The position numbers were made by a program, and so were the translations under genes. The notes beneath the pieces were generated by a model that saw only the letters and a program-made list of their open reading frames with translations, was not told the origin of the DNA and did no database searches. A stretch of 64,000 nucleotides of DNA from UBA6144 sp964399165 (GTDB lineage: Bacteria > Bdellovibrionota > Bacteriovoracia > Bacteriovoracales > Bacteriovoracaceae): NCBI GenBank assembly GCA_964399165.1, contig CAYNPO010000010.1, positions 58,976-122,975 of the forward strand, read 5' to 3'. Shown piece by piece: positions 1-7,976 of the stretch; the first letter of the stretch is position 1; every line of letters begins with the position of its first letter.

Positions 1-1195
1 AGGCCCCGAACTTCGCTTTGGTGAGTTTGGTGCCCACGTCGGTCACCATTTGCACGATGTGGCCGAGGTCCTGGTCCGCCTTGAGGGAAGTTCCCATGCG
101 CGCCACCAGTTGGAGAATTTCCTTCTCCTCGCGCAACTGCCGTTCGGCCACCAGGCGCTGGTCGATGTCCTCGATGAGTTTTTCGGCGAAGCTGTCCGCG
201 CGACGGGCGGAGTAGGTGACCGCAGCGGTTAGCAGGATCCCCACCAGGAGCGTAAACCAAGGGTAAAAACGCGCATAGGGGAGGGTGAAGCGGTCGGTCG
301 CCTGGAGCGTGATGGTCCAGGTATGTTCAGCGGCTTCGAAGCGCAGGACCTTGGCGTACATGGGACTGGCTTCACGGGAGTCGCCCAGGCTGAAGACCAC
401 GCTATCGGCGGAAACCGCTTCGCCGTCGTGGACGCTCATGATGAGGTGCCCGGGACGTTTCGCCAAGTCGCGACCCACTTCCCCGAACAGACTTCGGGCG
501 CGGAAGCCACCATACACGAATCCAGCCAAGGCCCCCAGGCGCTGTTCAGGCGTGCCCAACGACGCTCCCGCTTTGTAGTGGGGTACGAACACGATGAAAT
601 AAGTGTCGCTGGGGGAGGGGTTTTGCACTGACAAGGGTAAGACGCGGTCGGTGGCGACAGGTTTTCCCAGTTCCGCCGCCTTTTTCATCGCCTCCCATCG
701 GACGGGATCCATCGAAAGGTCCATGCCCCGGGCGGTCGTGGGGACTTTCGTGAGGCTTTTCACGTATACCACCACGGCATGGTGGGATTTCCGGTCGAGG
801 GGTTGGGCAAAGTGGGGAGGATACTTCGCGCGCAAGGCGGGCATTTCCGCCGCCGTCACGTATTTTATGTAGCCGACGTTTTGGATGCCGGGAAAGGAGG
901 TCGGGAGGTCCATGCCTTCCACGTAGGCGTGGAACTCGGCCTCAGACAGGTCCGGTTTGATTTCGAAGAGGTTGCGAGTGTAGACTAGGGAGTTGGTGTA
1001 GATCGTCATCCGGCTCTTGAAGGCTTCGCTGAGCCCGATGGCCGTGCGCTCGAAACGTCCGAGGTTTTCCGTGCGCGCCCATTGGTAGGCCAGAAAGGAT
1101 GCCGCGATGGTCAAACACGCGCAAAGCCCCCCAAGTATGAGGGGGTGGAAGGCGCGGCGCTGCTGGATGATTTCTTTGCGATATTGTTCGGGCAT
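1..1195 (-). CDS. CHASE-domain membrane sensor protein, C-terminus cut by the window edge
   Basis: The frame opens at ATG 1195 and stays open to base 1, so only about 398 N-terminal residues are present. The protein starts M-P-E-Q-Y-R-K, has a first membrane segment around residues 16-32, an extracytoplasmic region of about 250 residues with CHASE-type features (a late F-V-P-H-Y and a G-F-V-Y-G-G-F-R stretch), and a second membrane segment near residue 310 (Y-P-W-F-T-L-L-V-G-I-L-L). A short helical linker then leads into what looks like the start of a GAF domain (L-V-A-R-M-G-T-S-L-K). CHASE domains bind small extracellular ligands in histidine kinases, cyclases and diguanylate cyclases. The output domain lies outside the window, so the class of sensor cannot be named. 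No strong Shine-Dalgarno site is visible before the ATG. Confidence 0.8.
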   Translation of the reverse strand, partial: MPEQYRKEIIQQRRAFHPLILGGLCACLTIAASFLAYQWARTENLGRFERTAIGLSEAFKSRMTIYTNSLVYTRNLFEIKPDLSEAEFHAYVEGMDLPTSFPGIQNVGYIKYVTAAEMPALRAKYPPHFAQPLDRKSHHAVVVYVKSLTKVPTTARGMDLSMDPVRWEAMKKAAELGKPVATDRVLPLSVQNPSPSDTYFIVFVPHYKAGASLGTPEQRLGALAGFVYGGFRARSLFGEVGRDLAKRPGHLIMSVHDGEAVSADSVVFSLGDSREASPMYAKVLRFEAAEHTWTITLQATDRFTLPYARFYPWFTLLVGILLTAAVTYSARRADSFAEKLIEDIDQRLVAERQLREEKEILQLVARMGTSLKADQDLGHIVQMVTDVGTKLTKAKFGA

Positions 1196-1304
1196 GGGTG
1201 TCCTAGCACAGCAGCATAAAAGACCTACCAAAGGTTAGACAACCAAGCCTTCGTATTAGAGAAGCTTTAATGAGCGTTGGGCCTGGACAAGCTTTGGACG
1301 GAGG

Positions 1305-2051
1305 CTAGGAACCGGCGGCGAATTGGTAAACCACGCCTCGGAAGGTGGTGTGAAAACCCAACTTCTCCAGAATAGGAACCGATGTGGCTTCTCTGGCCTG
1401 AGTCACGGCATGGGATAGACCTAGCTGTTTGAGGTACTCCAATCGCGCGCGCACGAGGGAACGGTAGACCCCCCTGCCACGCATTTCCGGTACGGTGGAG
1501 CTACTCACGAGATAGCCATGGCCAGGTTTGAGCACCAGTCCCGCCATGCCCGCCAGCCTCCCACCGATTTTGGCCAAGAAGTGCAGGTAGGGGGAACCAG
1601 GACGCAAGGATAGGGCCAAGCGCGCACCCTCGTGGCCCCCGGTCACCTTGAGCAGTTCATCAAAGTTATGCAGGCCCACCAGCTCCGTCGTCACTTCATC
1701 TGGAACGCCGAAAGACAGGTCCACGGGACAAACCATTCCCCGGAAACCCCACTGGATCTCGGCGAGGGGCGAGATGCGCTGGCCAAAGTCTGTGGGCGTG
1801 CACATGTTCGGCGCGGTTACCCAGTTGAAGGGGAGGTTGTATTCACGGTACTCCGCGAACACCTGCTGGATCTTTCTCTCCACTTCGTCCTTTTCCATGT
1901 GCGAAATGATGACCTCGTTGAGATCCACGTCTTGCAGGGAGGGCGTGAGAAGCTGGTACCATCGCTCCGTGAGCGTGACCCGCGTGTCGGGGCGCAGGAG
2001 GTAGGAGCCCACGGGAGCGAGGGCCGATGACTTGGCCATGTCGAGAGTCAT
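1305..2051 (-). CDS. GNAT-family N-acetyltransferase
   Basis: This 248-residue protein carries a GNAT acetyl-CoA binding signature in its C-terminal half: a strand Y-L-V-S-S-S-T-V followed by R-G-R-G-V-Y-R-S-L-V near residue 190, then the usual helix and the L-E-K-L-G-F-H motif near residue 232. The N-terminal 110 residues do not resemble a catalytic domain and may be a second, degenerate GNAT fold. The substrate cannot be predicted. The gene begins 9 bases after the clpP stop on the same strand, so it is probably cotranscribed with clpP. The start at 2051 lacks a clear ribosome-binding site; an in-frame ATG at 2039 is an alternative. Confidence 0.75.
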   Translation of the reverse strand: MTLDMAKSSALAPVGSYLLRPDTRVTLTERWYQLLTPSLQDVDLNEVIISHMEKDEVERKIQQVFAEYREYNLPFNWVTAPNMCTPTDFGQRISPLAEIQWGFRGMVCPVDLSFGVPDEVTTELVGLHNFDELLKVTGGHEGARLALSLRPGSPYLHFLAKIGGRLAGMAGLVLKPGHGYLVSSSTVPEMRGRGVYRSLVRARLEYLKQLGLSHAVTQAREATSVPILEKLGFHTTFRGVVYQFAAGS

Positions 2052-2060
2052 CCGGGCATC

Positions 2061-2657
2061 TTACACGGCAACAGGCCTTTTCGCGACAATTCCACTGATC
2101 AATCCTAGCTCCACGGCCTCTGCGGGCTCCACCCATCTGTCCCGCTCCATTAGTTCTACGTACTTTTCCACGGGGGTGCCGGTGCGGTCCGCATAGAGAC
2201 GGTGCATTTTGTTTTTCAACCGGATAATGTCCTGGGCATGGATGTCCAGGTCGGAGGCCGAGGCTTGCAGATAACCTCCGATCAGGGGTTGGTGCAGCAG
2301 GAACTTAGCATTGGGATGGCAGTAACGGTTTTTTTTCTCGGCCGCCAGCGCGATCACGGACCCCATGCTGGCCGCGAGTCCCGTCACGATGGTAGAGACC
2401 TCGGGCGAAATGAAACGGACCATGTCGTAGATGGCGAAGCCTGATGTGACCTCCCCTCCAGGAGAGTTTATCCAGAGAGTGATAGGTGATCCCGCGTCGC
2501 TGGCCTCAAGAGCCAGGAGTTCCCGGCATACCCGGTGGGCCATCTCGGAATTGACCATGCCGTTCAAGAACACCTGTCGGCGTTGGAACAGTCGTTGGTC
2601 GACGGGGGTGAACGTCTGGATGCTCGCGGCTTCCTTGGTCGGGGCTTCTTCGCTCAT
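2061..2657 (-). CDS. clpP: ATP-dependent Clp protease proteolytic subunit
   Basis: The 198-residue protein is ClpP, the serine peptidase that forms the tetradecameric barrel working with ClpX or ClpA. Visible family features are the substrate-binding strand W-I-N-S-P-G-G-E-V-T, the catalytic serine in G-L-A-A-S-M-G-S, the catalytic histidine in L-L-H-Q-P, and the aspartate in the E-R-D-R-W segment near the C-terminus. I chose the ATG at 2657 because a strong AAGGAGG site lies just before it and it gives the standard family length. A longer frame exists upstream, but the extra 35 residues do not look like ClpP. No clpX is adjacent. It appears to lead a two-gene unit with the GNAT gene. Confidence 0.95.
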   Translation of the reverse strand: MSEEAPTKEAASIQTFTPVDQRLFQRRQVFLNGMVNSEMAHRVCRELLALEASDAGSPITLWINSPGGEVTSGFAIYDMVRFISPEVSTIVTGLAASMGSVIALAAEKKNRYCHPNAKFLLHQPLIGGYLQASASDLDIHAQDIIRLKNKMHRLYADRTGTPVEKYVELMERDRWVEPAEAVELGLISGIVAKRPVAV

Positions 2658-2708
2658 AAATCCTCCTTGAGGAGCAAGGCTAGGCGAGAATGCGAGTGTC
2701 GTGAGTAC

Positions 2709-2719
2709 GTAAAATTTAC
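2709..2719. promoter_or_regulatory. Short palindrome between divergent clpP and yaeQ
   Basis: The 94-base gap between the divergent clpP and yaeQ starts contains the 11-base palindrome GTAAAATTTAC in an otherwise GC-rich context. It sits where promoters or an operator for either gene would be. The assignment rests on position and symmetry only. Confidence 0.3.
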
Positions 2720-2751
2720 ATACCCCCTTCCCAAACTGTACAAACATTCCC

Positions 2752-3297
2752 ATGGCGCTCACCGCTACCCTTTATCGCTTTACGCTCGAGCTTTCTGACA
2801 TCACGCGTGGTGTGTATCAAACATTGGACCTGCGGGTGGCGATGCATCCGTCCGAATCCATGCCTTATCTTCTCACTCGTGTCATGGCCTACGCCCTAAA
2901 CTTTACGGAAGGCCTGGAGTTTTCACCGGGTGGTCTGAGCGACACTGAGTCTCCCGCCATCACCTTGGCGGGACCCCACGGGGCGTCCGCATTGGCAATT
3001 GAAGTCGGTTCGCCCGGGGCCAAGCGTCTGCACAAGGCGATGAAGAGATGTGAGGCGATGAAGGTGTATACCTACAAGCACCCCGACAACTTGTTGGCCG
3101 AAATGCGCGCGGAGAAGATTCACCGCGCGGATGAGATCGAGCTGTACGCTTTGGAGGCCCGATTTCTTGACGAGGTAGCCACCGTGCTCAAGCGGGATAA
3201 CCGCTGGGCCTTACTGCACGATGAGGGGCATGTGACGTTGCATGTGGGCGAGGCTTCCTATGAGACGGATATACAGCGAGTATTCCTGGGGGCGTGA
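2752..3297 (+). CDS. yaeQ: YaeQ family protein
   Basis: This 181-residue protein matches YaeQ along its full length. It starts M-A-L-T-A-T-L-Y-R-F, has V-A-M-H-P-S-E-S near residue 32, and includes the Y-A-L-N-F-T-E-G-L segment and a Y-K-H-P motif near residue 106. YaeQ proteins have a PD-(D/E)xK-like fold. Enterobacterial YaeQ was described as a suppressor of RfaH loss, but its biochemical role is not settled. The gene is divergent from clpP and appears monocistronic. Confidence 0.9.
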   Translation: MALTATLYRFTLELSDITRGVYQTLDLRVAMHPSESMPYLLTRVMAYALNFTEGLEFSPGGLSDTESPAITLAGPHGASALAIEVGSPGAKRLHKAMKRCEAMKVYTYKHPDNLLAEMRAEKIHRADEIELYALEARFLDEVATVLKRDNRWALLHDEGHVTLHVGEASYETDIQRVFLGA

Positions 3298-3325
3298 AGG
3301 GGGGCCTGAGTGGTGGTTAGCCCAT

Positions 3326-3850
3326 TTACGTGCAATCACAGTCTCGCAGGTCCGCGAGGCTTCCCGGATTGCAACACGACTTGAAGAGCGCCTTGAGCCT
3401 TTCCCGAGCGCGCATGGCGCGCACCCGCAAGGCTGACTCCGAAATCCCGATTTCGGCCGAAAGTTCCTTCAGAGTCCTTTTCCCGAAGAAATGCTTCTTA
3501 AGCACGTCACGGTCCCCTTCAGCAAGCTCGTCCATAAGGCGGGAGACGCACCCACAAATTTCCCTCTCGGATTCCTTGTCTGCCAACAAAGCCTCAGCGA
3601 GTTCATCGCTCTTCGCCGCCATGAGCTTGCGCTTGCGGAGGACGTCGATTGCTGCATTGGACAGGACCCGGTAAAACCAGCCGTCCAGATTCTCCAGTTC
3701 GCTGAGCTGGTTGTCGGCCTGGATGACCTTCACCATGGCGTCCTGGAAAATGTCCTCCGTCTCGGCCCTGCTCAAGCCGAACTTACCGAGCCAACGGTGG
3801 CTCTGGTCTTTCAGCTCGTTTAATCGCGCCAAGGCGGAGGACTCATCCAT
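3326..3850 (-). CDS. ECF-type RNA polymerase sigma factor with cysteine-rich C-terminal tail
   Basis: The 174-residue protein has sigma region 2 (E-D-I-F-Q-D-A-M near residue 33 and D-G-W-F-Y-R-V near residue 56) and sigma region 4 (T-L-K-E-L-S-A-E-I-G-I-S-E-S-A-L-R near residue 130). It lacks the extra domains of housekeeping sigma factors. Two cysteine clusters stand out: a C-G-C in the linker between regions 2 and 4, and a tail of about 16 residues with C-C followed by C-D-C. A C-terminal Cys-rich tail is the hallmark of CorE-type metal-responsive ECF factors in Myxococcus, and SigZ-like factors also carry Cys pairs. No anti-sigma gene is adjacent, which fits a self-sensing factor. It starts 9 bases after the stop of the metallothionein-like gene and lacks its own good ribosome-binding site, so translation is probably coupled. 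Confidence 0.9.
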   Translation of the reverse strand: MDESSALARLNELKDQSHRWLGKFGLSRAETEDIFQDAMVKVIQADNQLSELENLDGWFYRVLSNAAIDVLRKRKLMAAKSDELAEALLADKESEREICGCVSRLMDELAEGDRDVLKKHFFGKRTLKELSAEIGISESALRVRAMRARERLKALFKSCCNPGSLADLRDCDCT

Positions 3851-3859
3851 GCTGTCAGT

Positions 3860-3967
3860 TTACTCGTTTTTACCGCCGCAGTCCTTGCACACGCAGCCGG
3901 GACCGCACTCACAACCGCCGGGGGCACATACGCATTTGACCTGTTCACTACACTTACATCCACTCAT
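3860..3967 (-). CDS. Metallothionein-like small Cys-rich protein
   Basis: The peptide has 35 residues, nine of them cysteines, arranged mostly as C-x-C pairs (C-K-C, C-V-C, C-E-C, C-V-C) with glycine spacers, typical of metal-thiolate proteins. It has no signal peptide, so it should be cytosolic. I chose the ATG at 3967 because a perfect AAGGAGG lies just upstream; an in-frame start at 4045 would add 26 residues that look like untranslated leader and would overlap the proposed promoter. It precedes the ECF sigma gene on the same strand. A metal-buffering or metal-sensing role follows from composition and context. The sequence does not show which metal. Confidence 0.75.
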   Translation of the reverse strand: MSGCKCSEQVKCVCAPGGCECGPGCVCKDCGGKNE

Positions 3968-3990
3968 GGTTCCTCCTTCGTTACCCATAA

Positions 3991-4016
3991 GACGAACGAG
4001 GGCGTGAGACGTTACA
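3991..4016 (-). promoter_or_regulatory. Putative ECF-sigma promoter of the metallothionein-sigma operon
   Basis: Read on the minus strand, TGTAAC (4016-4011) is followed after exactly 16 bases by CGTC (3994-3991), and the metallothionein-like ATG lies 24 bases further on. A -35 of the xGTAAC or GAAC type with a CGTC -10 and a 16-17 base spacer is a common ECF sigma promoter pattern. This suggests autoregulation by the sigma factor of the same operon. Confidence 0.5.
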
Positions 4017-4167
4017 GGCGAGTGGCTGCCAGACGGTGGTGTCAAAATGGACCCATGGCAAGGCCTTCACACCGCCTCAAAAGACAGGCTTATAAACTTG
4101 TAACGCAGGATGTCCCCGGGTTAAAAGCCGACCACTGGTCCTCAATTCCCCTCCCCAAGGAGTCCGC

Positions 4168-4698
4168 ATGAAACGCCTTTGCTCGCTCGCCTTGATCGTG
4201 GTTCTCACCGCCCTCGTGGGTTGTCGCCGTCCGGTGGATGTTCCCGGTGGCGTTGTTCCTGAGCAATACTTGTCCGACGTGCAAAAGGTCGTGGGCGACT
4301 ACATTGGTGGTCTGGACCGCGGCCAGCCGGGCATCCTGCGGCTCTCCCTTGTGGAAGGAAACCGCTTGAAGGCCGAGTTCCTGGATTTCCAGGGCCGTCT
4401 CGTGGATCTGCATGACGCCTGCACCACCCGTCCGGAGTTCATCGGCAAGGTGGAAATCGGAGAACGTCGTCGGGTCGCCGTCGCTTACTTTGACCTCGTA
4501 AAGTCTGGCTGCAGAAGGGTGGAAGGTCGCCATTTGGTACTGAGCCTGGTTTACGGGCCTGACTTCTCCACCATCCGCGGCTTCCACGCTGCGATCCATG
4601 AGTACACGTACTCCACTGGATCGGGTGAGGACGAAACTACCACGCGGGTTTATACCCGGGGTTACTTCGGCCGCAACCGCACTGAAGGCGGGCTTTAA
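4168..4698 (+). CDS. Secreted lipoprotein of unknown function
   Basis: This 176-residue protein has a lipoprotein signal peptide with the lipobox A-L-V-G-C at residues 15-19, so it should be lipidated and envelope-anchored. The mature part is of mixed composition with a V-K-S-G-C-R-R segment near residue 113 and a strand-rich C-terminal half. I do not recognise the family. The start is supported by AAGGAG seven bases upstream, which follows a short complementary CTCC. A strong intrinsic terminator follows the stop, so the gene is probably monocistronic. Confidence 0.7.
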   Translation: MKRLCSLALIVVLTALVGCRRPVDVPGGVVPEQYLSDVQKVVGDYIGGLDRGQPGILRLSLVEGNRLKAEFLDFQGRLVDLHDACTTRPEFIGKVEIGERRRVAVAYFDLVKSGCRRVEGRHLVLSLVYGPDFSTIRGFHAAIHEYTYSTGSGEDETTTRVYTRGYFGRNRTEGGL

Positions 4699-4710
4699 TC
4701 TGACTCGCTC

Positions 4711-4743
4711 AACCGGGAGGGCCAAAAGCTCTCCCGGTTTTTT
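4711..4743 (+). terminator. Rho-independent terminator after the lipoprotein gene
   Basis: A perfect 9-bp stem (AACCGGGAG with CTCCCGGTT) encloses an 11-base loop and runs into six T residues. Confidence 0.85.
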
Positions 4744-4830
4744 CATGCCAGCGGAGCACTTTCGAGCAGACGAGCAAACAACCCGATCCTAAGATAGACT
4801 CGCTGGCTCCGTTGGGGCATCGTTGGTCAT

Positions 4831-6621
4831 ATGGTCTGGTCGTTACTCGCGCTTGCGCTGGCCCCCTGGCTATCGGTTCATGCGGCCCCTCGCTGGGACG
4901 ATCCCCACTGGCTTAAACTCCTCCACTACCGTAAGCAGATCACCGGTGGTTATCTTTCGGAGGCCGACGGCAAGGAGTTCTTCCTCTCTTCGGGAGGCAA
5001 GTCGTCGCCACGGGACGAGCTGGCCGCTCTTCTAAAGGCTCTGCATGTCCGAGAGACAGACGAATTCCAGGATGTCTTCTGCCGCTTTCCGGCGCGGATC
5101 CGTTGGTTACGCAAAACCGGGCATGCCATCCCGCCTGACGGGCCCGACTGCCGAGAGCTCAAGGACTTTCGTGAACGGGTTTCGGCGACATCCCTCCACG
5201 TGGTCTTTTCCTCTTACTTCCTCAGTAACCCTGTTTCGAGTTTTGGTCACACTTTCCTGAGGCTTGGGAAAAGTGCGGGCAACGAGCTGCTGGATACGGG
5301 CGTGAGTTACGCGGCCGAGCCAGGCGACGCGGGCGTTTTTGCCTATGTGTTCCATGGACTGACGGGTGGCTTTCCGGGAGAGTTCCGGGCCGTGCCCTAT
5401 TACACCAAGGTCCATGACTACAACGATGCCGAGAAGCGAGACCTTTGGAGTTACGAGTTGGACTTCAATCAAGAAGAGATCGACTTCGTGGTGGACCACT
5501 TGTGGGAGCTCGACCGTAACCACTTCGATTACTTCTTCTTTACCGAAAACTGTTCTTACCACGTGCTGACACTATTGGAGGCGGCGAAGCCTGGCCTGGA
5601 CCTTAGGCGCCACATGCCGGCCTGGTACGTGATCCCTGCGGACACGCTCAAGGCGATCGCAGAGGAAGGATTGATCAAAGCTGTGAGCTTTAGGCCATCG
5701 CCGGACAGGGTATCCCAGCACCTAACCAAGATGTTTCGAGAAGACGACCTGTGGATGGTCCCCCGTGTGGTCAAGGAGCCCGCCCTGGCGCGGGAGTTCC
5801 CCCAAACTCGCGCTGCAGCCATTCTGGATGCGGCGTTACTACAATTTGAAATGGAGCAGGAAAAGCGCCTGCTGGAGCAAGATCCGCACACTCTCAAGTT
5901 GCAACGCGAACTCCTACTCGCCCGAGCGAAGGTTCCTGTTCGCTCCCCTCCGCAAAACTATGGGTACATGCTGGCTTCCGCTCCCCACCTCGGCCACGAC
6001 TCACGCCGTTTGCGGATAGGCGGCCAGAGGAGGGGAGGGACCACCTGGTCGACGCTTGGGATAAGGGGGGCCAACCATGATGTCTTGGACCATGAAACCT
6101 CCTATCTCCCGAAGACAAGCCTGGAGCTCTTGGAGTTCACCGCCCGCAGCGATGGAAAACGCCTAGAGGTGGAGTCTTTTACTGTTCTAAACACCCTCAA
6201 CCTGAGGGACATCGCAGCGCCCGGAGTTCCGGTCTCGTGGAAGGCCCGACTGGGTGGGTGGAGAGACACCTTCAAGTCCAAGGAGAGACAAAAGCATGGC
6301 CTGGCCATGGGGCTGGGCCTGGCCCAGTCGGTAGGACCGCTCACCGGCTACATCCTCCCCACTGTCGAGGTAGCGCATGTTTCACTACCCACGCCAGGGT
6401 TTCGCCCCTCCAGCGGTGCGGACCTGGGCCTGTTGTTGGGGATTTCGTCCGGCTTGAAAATCCATTCGTTGTACGGGTTCCGGGACGCCAAGTGGGACGA
6501 ACCGATCCTGCAAAACGAGCTGCGCCTCTCCAACCGGGAAATCGGCGTAGGGGTGGGCAACACTTACTACCGGCGCAGCAAACAGCACGAGCTTCACCTT
6601 TCAGCTTTAAAGTATTTTTAG
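4831..6621 (+). CDS. DUF4105 (Lnb N-terminal-like) periplasmic protein
   Basis: The 596-residue protein begins with a signal peptide (cleavage likely after the S-V-H-A at residues 16-19). The core near residues 130-270 has DUF4105 family features: S-S-F-G-H-T-F-L-R, a G-F-P-G-E-F segment, the W-S-Y-E-L strand and E-N-C-S-Y-H. The conserved His and Cys suggest a papain-like fold, but the reaction is unknown. The last 200 residues look beta-rich and belong to the C-terminal extension common in this family. The family is frequent in Bdellovibrionota and other Proteobacteria. The ATG at 4831 lacks a textbook ribosome-binding site. Confidence 0.85.
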   Translation: MVWSLLALALAPWLSVHAAPRWDDPHWLKLLHYRKQITGGYLSEADGKEFFLSSGGKSSPRDELAALLKALHVRETDEFQDVFCRFPARIRWLRKTGHAIPPDGPDCRELKDFRERVSATSLHVVFSSYFLSNPVSSFGHTFLRLGKSAGNELLDTGVSYAAEPGDAGVFAYVFHGLTGGFPGEFRAVPYYTKVHDYNDAEKRDLWSYELDFNQEEIDFVVDHLWELDRNHFDYFFFTENCSYHVLTLLEAAKPGLDLRRHMPAWYVIPADTLKAIAEEGLIKAVSFRPSPDRVSQHLTKMFREDDLWMVPRVVKEPALAREFPQTRAAAILDAALLQFEMEQEKRLLEQDPHTLKLQRELLLARAKVPVRSPPQNYGYMLASAPHLGHDSRRLRIGGQRRGGTTWSTLGIRGANHDVLDHETSYLPKTSLELLEFTARSDGKRLEVESFTVLNTLNLRDIAAPGVPVSWKARLGGWRDTFKSKERQKHGLAMGLGLAQSVGPLTGYILPTVEVAHVSLPTPGFRPSSGADLGLLLGISSGLKIHSLYGFRDAKWDEPILQNELRLSNREIGVGVGNTYYRRSKQHELHLSALKYF

Positions 6622-6658
6622 TTAGAAATTAAAGTCTCTCCGAGCCGCTCCACCCGCT

Positions 6659-6664
6659 TATAAT
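6659..6664 (+). promoter_or_regulatory. Possible -10 element of the DUF3015 pair
   Basis: A perfect TATAAT lies 22 bases before the first DUF3015 start, in an AT-rich stretch of an otherwise GC-rich region. I see no matching -35 hexamer, so this is a weak call. Confidence 0.35.
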
Positions 6665-6685
6665 TTTCTCAATAATGGAGATCGC

Positions 6686-7165
6686 ATGAAGTGGTTAATA
6701 GCGGCCATCGCCGTCGTGAGTTTGGCTTTGACTGGAACGGCCCGCGCCTTTAAAGGGTCTCGTTGTTCGAAACTCTATGATGCTGGAAGCTACATGGGGA
6801 AAAACGAACGGGCCATTTTAAAGCTGTTCCTCGCCACCACCTCCACCGGTCAGTTCATCACATCCACCGGCCAATGCAAAATGATCGGGGGGATTTCGGG
6901 GGAGCAGAGGGAGCTTTTCATCGCTTCCAACGCCCAACAACTTATGCGCGACATCGCGCGAGCGGAAGGCGAGCACCTCGCGGCAGTGGCTTTCTTGTAC
7001 GGGTGCCGTCCCGCCATGTTCGGCGCCGTCGCCACACGATTGCAAGAAAGCGCTGAGAGGTTTTTCCAAGCCGGTGAGAATGGGCTCTCGCGCGGCCTGC
7101 ATTCGTTCATGAAGACAGACCCCGTCGTTCAAGGCCTGTGTGTTTCCGGTGAGGGTGACGCATGA
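6686..7165 (+). CDS. DUF3015-family secreted protein, first of a tandem pair
   Basis: The 159-residue protein has a signal peptide ending at A-R-A (about residue 21). The mature part carries the DUF3015 pattern: C-K-M-I-G-G-I-S near residue 64, F-I-A-S-N-A-Q-Q-L, the A-E-G-E-H-L-A-A helix and Y-G-C near residue 109. Four cysteines suggest periplasmic disulfides. Its function is unknown. The stop overlaps the start of the next gene (ATGA), and the two proteins are clearly paralogous, so this is a tandem duplication in one operon. Confidence 0.75.
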   Translation: MKWLIAAIAVVSLALTGTARAFKGSRCSKLYDAGSYMGKNERAILKLFLATTSTGQFITSTGQCKMIGGISGEQRELFIASNAQQLMRDIARAEGEHLAAVAFLYGCRPAMFGAVATRLQESAERFFQAGENGLSRGLHSFMKTDPVVQGLCVSGEGDA

Positions 7166-7653
7166 AGTGGATCGTATCAGCGCTAGTCTTCGCCTATCTC
7201 GCTTTCGGAGGAGACGCCATGGCCTTCAAGGCCTCCAGGTGCGCTAAGGTTTTTCCCGGGGAATCCAAGGGCCTAGGGAAGGTGGAAAAAATCTGGTATG
7301 TCATGTTCTCGGTTTCGACTTCCACCAGCCAATTCCTCACCTCCACGGGTGACTGCAAGATGATCGGCGGGATTAGCCAGGAAGAAAGGAAAATCTTCGT
7401 TGCTGGCAACGCCGACCAGCTTAGGATGGACATGGTCCGCGCTGAAGGGGAGTACCTTTCTGCTGCGGCTTTCCTTTACGGTTGCGATGGCACGGCGATG
7501 AACCAAGTTTCATTGCGACTACAGGAGAACGTGACCAGGATTTTCGGCGAAAACCTGGCGAGAAGCCCCTCTGAAGTAGCCGATGGATTCCACGCCCTGA
7601 TGCAGTCGGACTCGGGACTCAGACGACTTTGCTCACTGGAAGCCGACTCATAG
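7162..7653 (+). CDS. DUF3015-family secreted protein, second of a tandem pair
   Basis: The 163-residue protein is a paralogue of its upstream neighbour. It shares the start M-K-W, a signal peptide ending near A-M-A, the S-T-S-Q-F-L-T-S-T-G-D-C-K-M-I-G-G core, the A-E-G-E-Y-L-S-A-A-A-F-L-Y-G-C block and a final Cys. It overlaps the upstream gene by four bases and should be translationally coupled. No function is known. The shared residues mark the parts under selection: the central C-K-M-I-G-G-I-S and the A-E-G-E helix. Confidence 0.75.
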   Translation: MKWIVSALVFAYLAFGGDAMAFKASRCAKVFPGESKGLGKVEKIWYVMFSVSTSTSQFLTSTGDCKMIGGISQEERKIFVAGNADQLRMDMVRAEGEYLSAAAFLYGCDGTAMNQVSLRLQENVTRIFGENLARSPSEVADGFHALMQSDSGLRRLCSLEADS

Positions 7654-7688
7654 CAGGGCCGCTGACCCTTAGCTTAGATAACTGGGCG

Positions 7689-7976
7689 CTAAACTTCTCG
7701 TCGGTCCTTGAAGATATTTGACCGATAGCTCTCTGCCAGGTCATCAGCCGAAACAAGGTCGACTTTAATCGTTAGACGACTCTCTTCCAGTGCTTCTTTA
7801 ATCGAGTGAATCACTGCACCCGGATTGCCGTGGTAAAGGATATCCAGATCGGAGAACTTTTTATGGTCGCCACGTGCTCGAGAGCCGTAAACCCAAACCT
7901 TCACACCTAACTTCTTTAGAGGATCGATGCAGGTTGTTCTAACGATTTCCCAGTCGGAAGGGGTAAGGCCAAACAT
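7689..7976 (-). CDS. mntA: MntA-type nucleotidyltransferase antitoxin
   Basis: This 95-residue minimal nucleotidyltransferase shows the G-S-x10-D-x-D active-site motif (residues 31-45, G-S-R-A-R-G-D through D-L-D) and a later aspartate in K-V-D-L-V that can serve as the third acidic ligand. In MntA-HepT modules this enzyme transfers AMP groups to a tyrosine of the HEPN toxin and so inactivates it. The start directly follows the HepT stop. Base composition is more AT-rich than the surroundings, consistent with an acquired module. Confidence 0.85.
   Translation of the reverse strand: MFGLTPSDWEIVRTTCIDPLKKLGVKVWVYGSRARGDHKKFSDLDILYHGNPGAVIHSIKEALEESRLTIKVDLVSADDLAESYRSNIFKDRREV

Noticed and set aside
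4099..4125. A second TGTAACG before the lipoprotein gene as an ECF promoter
   Set aside because: No CGTC-type -10 lies 16-17 bases downstream.
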